Part shown: positions 6,708 through 8,840 of the stretch, in pieces | How the letters are laid out: each line of letters begins with the position of its first letter | Position numbering within the stretch: the stretch's first letter is position 1 | Assembly: GCA_022510985.1 (NCBI GenBank) | Contig: JAFLSL010000031.1 | Span: 1-8,840 of the forward strand | Reading direction: 5' to 3' | Length of the DNA stretch: 8,840 nt | From: Ruminococcus sp. | GTDB lineage: Bacteria > Bacillota > Clostridia > Oscillospirales > Acutalibacteraceae | The notes under the pieces: generated by a model | Database searches by the model: none | What the model saw: only the letters and a program-made list of their open reading frames with translations | What the model was told of the DNA's origin: nothing | Program-made: the position numbers and the translations under genes

Positions 6708-8840
6708 ATGAAAATGCTTACAAAACACAGGGATTTTCTGAAAACAAGAGTATTACCTATGCTCTTAGTTATGACGTTGATTGCGGCAACATTTTCCGTG
6801 GCGTTTACTGTTTCGGATATAAATGTTTTTGCACAATCAATCGAAGATGCAGATTATCGTGACGTCTCGGTGGATAAAAACGACGCTGACTCATCTAAAG
6901 CCTTTTGGGTTGACGCGACCTACTATGATTATCTTTCCGACGAAGAACTTAAGCCTGATAAAGGTTGGCTTAAGCCTATTCAGGCAGGTACAGACATTGA
7001 AGGGTACAACGAAGGTGATGATAAATGGGAGGATAACTGGTATCCGTTCTATCAGTTTAATAATTTTATCAGCAGTCACGCCGGCTCATGGACCTATCCG
7101 CTTTATTTAGGAAATTTCTGCAATACGTATGATGCGTATAATTACTCAAACCACAATGGTCCGTATACTGAAGCAACAAAAGGTCTTACACGCTTTGATT
7201 ACATTTCAAACAACTCAAACGGACTTAAAAGCTACAATACCTCAATTAAGGGACTTGCTGCTAAAAATCTTGACAACTCGGGTACAATTCAAGGCTCCGG
7301 TGCAACGACAAAAATGCCCTATTTTGATGACAAATTATTAGATGAAAGTCCTTTGGCAGAGGTTATTACCTCGTACTTCCCATTCCGTCAGAAAACAGAT
7401 GGTAAAGTTACAACTTATTCTTTCGATTCCACAGGTGCTAAGGATAACGTTTTCTTTAGATGGAACGGTACTACTCCTACTTCTGTAGGTTACGGCCAGG
7501 GCGAAACTTACGGCGTTAAGGACGGTCTTGGCAAGTTTATGAGTGGTGAAACCTCCGGTTACGGAATTTTCCCGTTTAACAACACCGCTGCTACAAGTCA
7601 GGGCAGATCAGGTAACAACAACCTCAACTATGGTTTTGGTATTAAGTTGGACATTGACTTTAAGGTTCCCGAGGACGGACTTCTCCCCGACGGAATGCCT
7701 GTTAAGTTTAACTACTCGGGTGACGACGATCTTTGGGTTTATCTTTCTGAGGTTGACGGAGACAATTCCCAGCTTATACTCGATCTCGGCGGAGCACATA
7801 AGATGGCTGAAGGTTCAATCGACTTCAGTACTATGACTGCTACGGCTAAAAGTACTGTAAATGCAGGAACAACTGCAACTGATAAAGGCCTCTATATCTA
7901 CGATAACTTTAATTGGGGCAGCGATTTAAGAGTTTGGGCTTGGGGACCAAACAAGGATGGAGAATGGTACTATCCGACCTTTGACTCCACTACAGGCACA
8001 TACTATGTTTCGAGTGCAGCTGTAGGCAGCAACAGAACTCCTTTAAGCAGTATGACCAGTTTTAAGGTTGCTAAAGGCGATTGGCAGGAGCAGACAGATA
8101 AGGAAGCTACTCTCTCAGCTCACTATAACCATATTACATACTTAGATAACCTTGAATATGTGGGCGACGCCGTTACACCGACAGTTTCAGGTACAGAAGA
8201 AACAACCAAATTCGGTTTTGAGTCTGACGGCAAGGGTGGATATAAGACGCTTGAGCCTAATAAGGTTTATCATTTGACTATCTTCTATATGGAGAGAGGT
8301 CTTATCGAGTCAAACTGTAATATGTCATTTACAATGACGCCGGCTCAAAATAATGTTGAAATTACAAATAAGGTTGATTTAACAGATATCAACCCTGCTC
8401 TTTGGGACGATATTAAGAAAAACGAAAGCTTTAGTTTTGAGATAACAGACGGTACAACATCCTTAACAAAAGATCTTAAGGATGGGGAAAGTATTGAACA
8501 TGATAATGATTTCGACACCCATAGTAATCTCACAGTTAAGCAGACTACAAACTCAAATCTTTCTTATACAACATCGTGGAATGTAGTTGATAAGGCTGAC
8601 CACGATAAGGTGATTTACGAATCTACAGACGACTCAAAGGATACCGATGTATTTGAACTTGTAAACGGCAGAGATCATCACGATACTGCAAGTATGCAGG
8701 TTAACTATGTGAATACTCCGCTATCCGCTCCTCTTGAAATTACAAAGAGCATTAAATCCGCTGACGGAGATATTGTAAGCGACGTTGATACCTTCAACTC
8801 CACACTGCTCGGTGATATCAACGGCGGTACCGAATATAAA
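6708..8840 (+). CDS. Large secreted fibro-slime-domain surface protein, 3' end beyond window
   Basis: The frame is open for 711 codons to the last base, so the C terminus is not seen. Residues 1-42 form a signal peptide: a basic start, a hydrophobic core near 16-34, and a likely cut after VFA (40-42). Residues 65-310 contain the segment that typically leads into a fibro-slime domain in gut Clostridia: YPFYQFNNFI (112-121), YPLYLGNF (130-137), PYFDDKLL (204-211), YSFDS (237-241) and NYGFGIKLDI (307-316). The core follows with SGDDDLWVYL (337-346), DLGGAH (359-364) and LTIFYMERGLIESN (523-536). The two halves are separated by an unusual segment (about 394-500). From 549 an Ig-like unit starts (VEITNKVDLTDINPAL) and a second begins at 676 (LEITKSIKSADGDIV), as in pilin-like adhesins. 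The role is probably adhesion or substrate contact at the cell surface. Any wall anchor would be beyond the edge. Confidence 0.88.
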   Translation, partial: MKMLTKHRDFLKTRVLPMLLVMTLIAATFSVAFTVSDINVFAQSIEDADYRDVSVDKNDADSSKAFWVDATYYDYLSDEELKPDKGWLKPIQAGTDIEGYNEGDDKWEDNWYPFYQFNNFISSHAGSWTYPLYLGNFCNTYDAYNYSNHNGPYTEATKGLTRFDYISNNSNGLKSYNTSIKGLAAKNLDNSGTIQGSGATTKMPYFDDKLLDESPLAEVITSYFPFRQKTDGKVTTYSFDSTGAKDNVFFRWNGTTPTSVGYGQGETYGVKDGLGKFMSGETSGYGIFPFNNTAATSQGRSGNNNLNYGFGIKLDIDFKVPEDGLLPDGMPVKFNYSGDDDLWVYLSEVDGDNSQLILDLGGAHKMAEGSIDFSTMTATAKSTVNAGTTATDKGLYIYDNFNWGSDLRVWAWGPNKDGEWYYPTFDSTTGTYYVSSAAVGSNRTPLSSMTSFKVAKGDWQEQTDKEATLSAHYNHITYLDNLEYVGDAVTPTVSGTEETTKFGFESDGKGGYKTLEPNKVYHLTIFYMERGLIESNCNMSFTMTPAQNNVEITNKVDLTDINPALWDDIKKNESFSFEITDGTTSLTKDLKDGESIEHDNDFDTHSNLTVKQTTNSNLSYTTSWNVVDKADHDKVIYESTDDSKDTDVFELVNGRDHHDTASMQVNYVNTPLSAPLEITKSIKSADGDIVSDVDTFNSTLLGDINGGTEYK
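7887..8207 (+). other. Extra segment inside the fibro-slime domain
   Basis: Residues 394-500 of the fibro-slime protein lie between DLGGAH and the FYMERG block, where related domains usually have only a short linker. The segment begins with GLYIYDNFNWGSDLRVWAWG (394-413), runs through GEWYYPTF and GTYYVSSAAVG, and has FKVAKGDWQEQTD at 452-464. Its aromatic richness and its W-x-W pattern recall small carbohydrate-binding beta-sandwich modules of the CBM25/26 kind. That resemblance is weak and made by eye. Confidence 0.45.

Noticed and set aside
6823..7110. Short plus-strand open frames overlapping the start of the fibro-slime gene (also 6677-6862, 7129-7341 and 7543-7836)
   Set aside because: They are in other frames of a continuous 711-codon frame that has a signal peptide and family motifs.
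1..8840. tRNA, rRNA, CRISPR, insertion sequence or attachment site
   Set aside because: No cloverleaf, spaced repeat array, transposase or terminal inverted repeat could be seen on either strand.

Overview
The window looks like a piece of chromosome from a low-to-moderate GC, Gram-positive gut Clostridium of the Ruminococcus / [Eubacterium] siraeum type (Oscillospiraceae). This is inferred from strong AGGAGG ribosome binding sites, a secreted CotH protein with lysine-rich Ig-like repeats, and a large secreted fibro-slime-domain protein, a combination common in these bacteria. No mobile element, RNA gene or CRISPR array is visible. The genus is an inference, not a read-out.

Left part (1-3600, + strand): the end of a cell-surface polysaccharide operon. 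rmlA, missing only its first few codons, is translationally coupled by an ATGA overlap to rmlB. Together they convert glucose-1-phosphate to dTDP-4-keto-6-deoxyglucose, the precursor of dTDP-L-rhamnose. Twenty-two bases later comes a much more AT-rich gene for a polytopic membrane protein with the look of a GT-C (PMT/ArnT-like) glycosyltransferase. It probably adds lipid-linked sugars to an extracytoplasmic acceptor. rmlC and rmlD are not in the window.

Middle part (3601-6070): a secreted CotH-type kinase with an N-terminal beta-rich region and two C-terminal Ig-like (Big_2-type) domains. The C-terminal 159 residues hold 47 Lys and no Asp, Glu, Arg or His. The gene ends in a strong intrinsic terminator shared with the convergent gene.

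Right part (6069-8840): a small minus-strand MmcQ/YjbR-family gene, then an AT-rich 246-base divergent promoter region, then a large secreted fibro-slime adhesin on the + strand that stays open through the right edge (711 codons visible). It carries an extra segment of roughly 100 residues inside the fibro-slime domain.

The common theme is the cell surface: nucleotide-sugar supply, membrane glycosyl transfer, an exported kinase-like protein with a polycationic tail, and an adhesin. A functional link between the two transcription units is only inferred from proximity.
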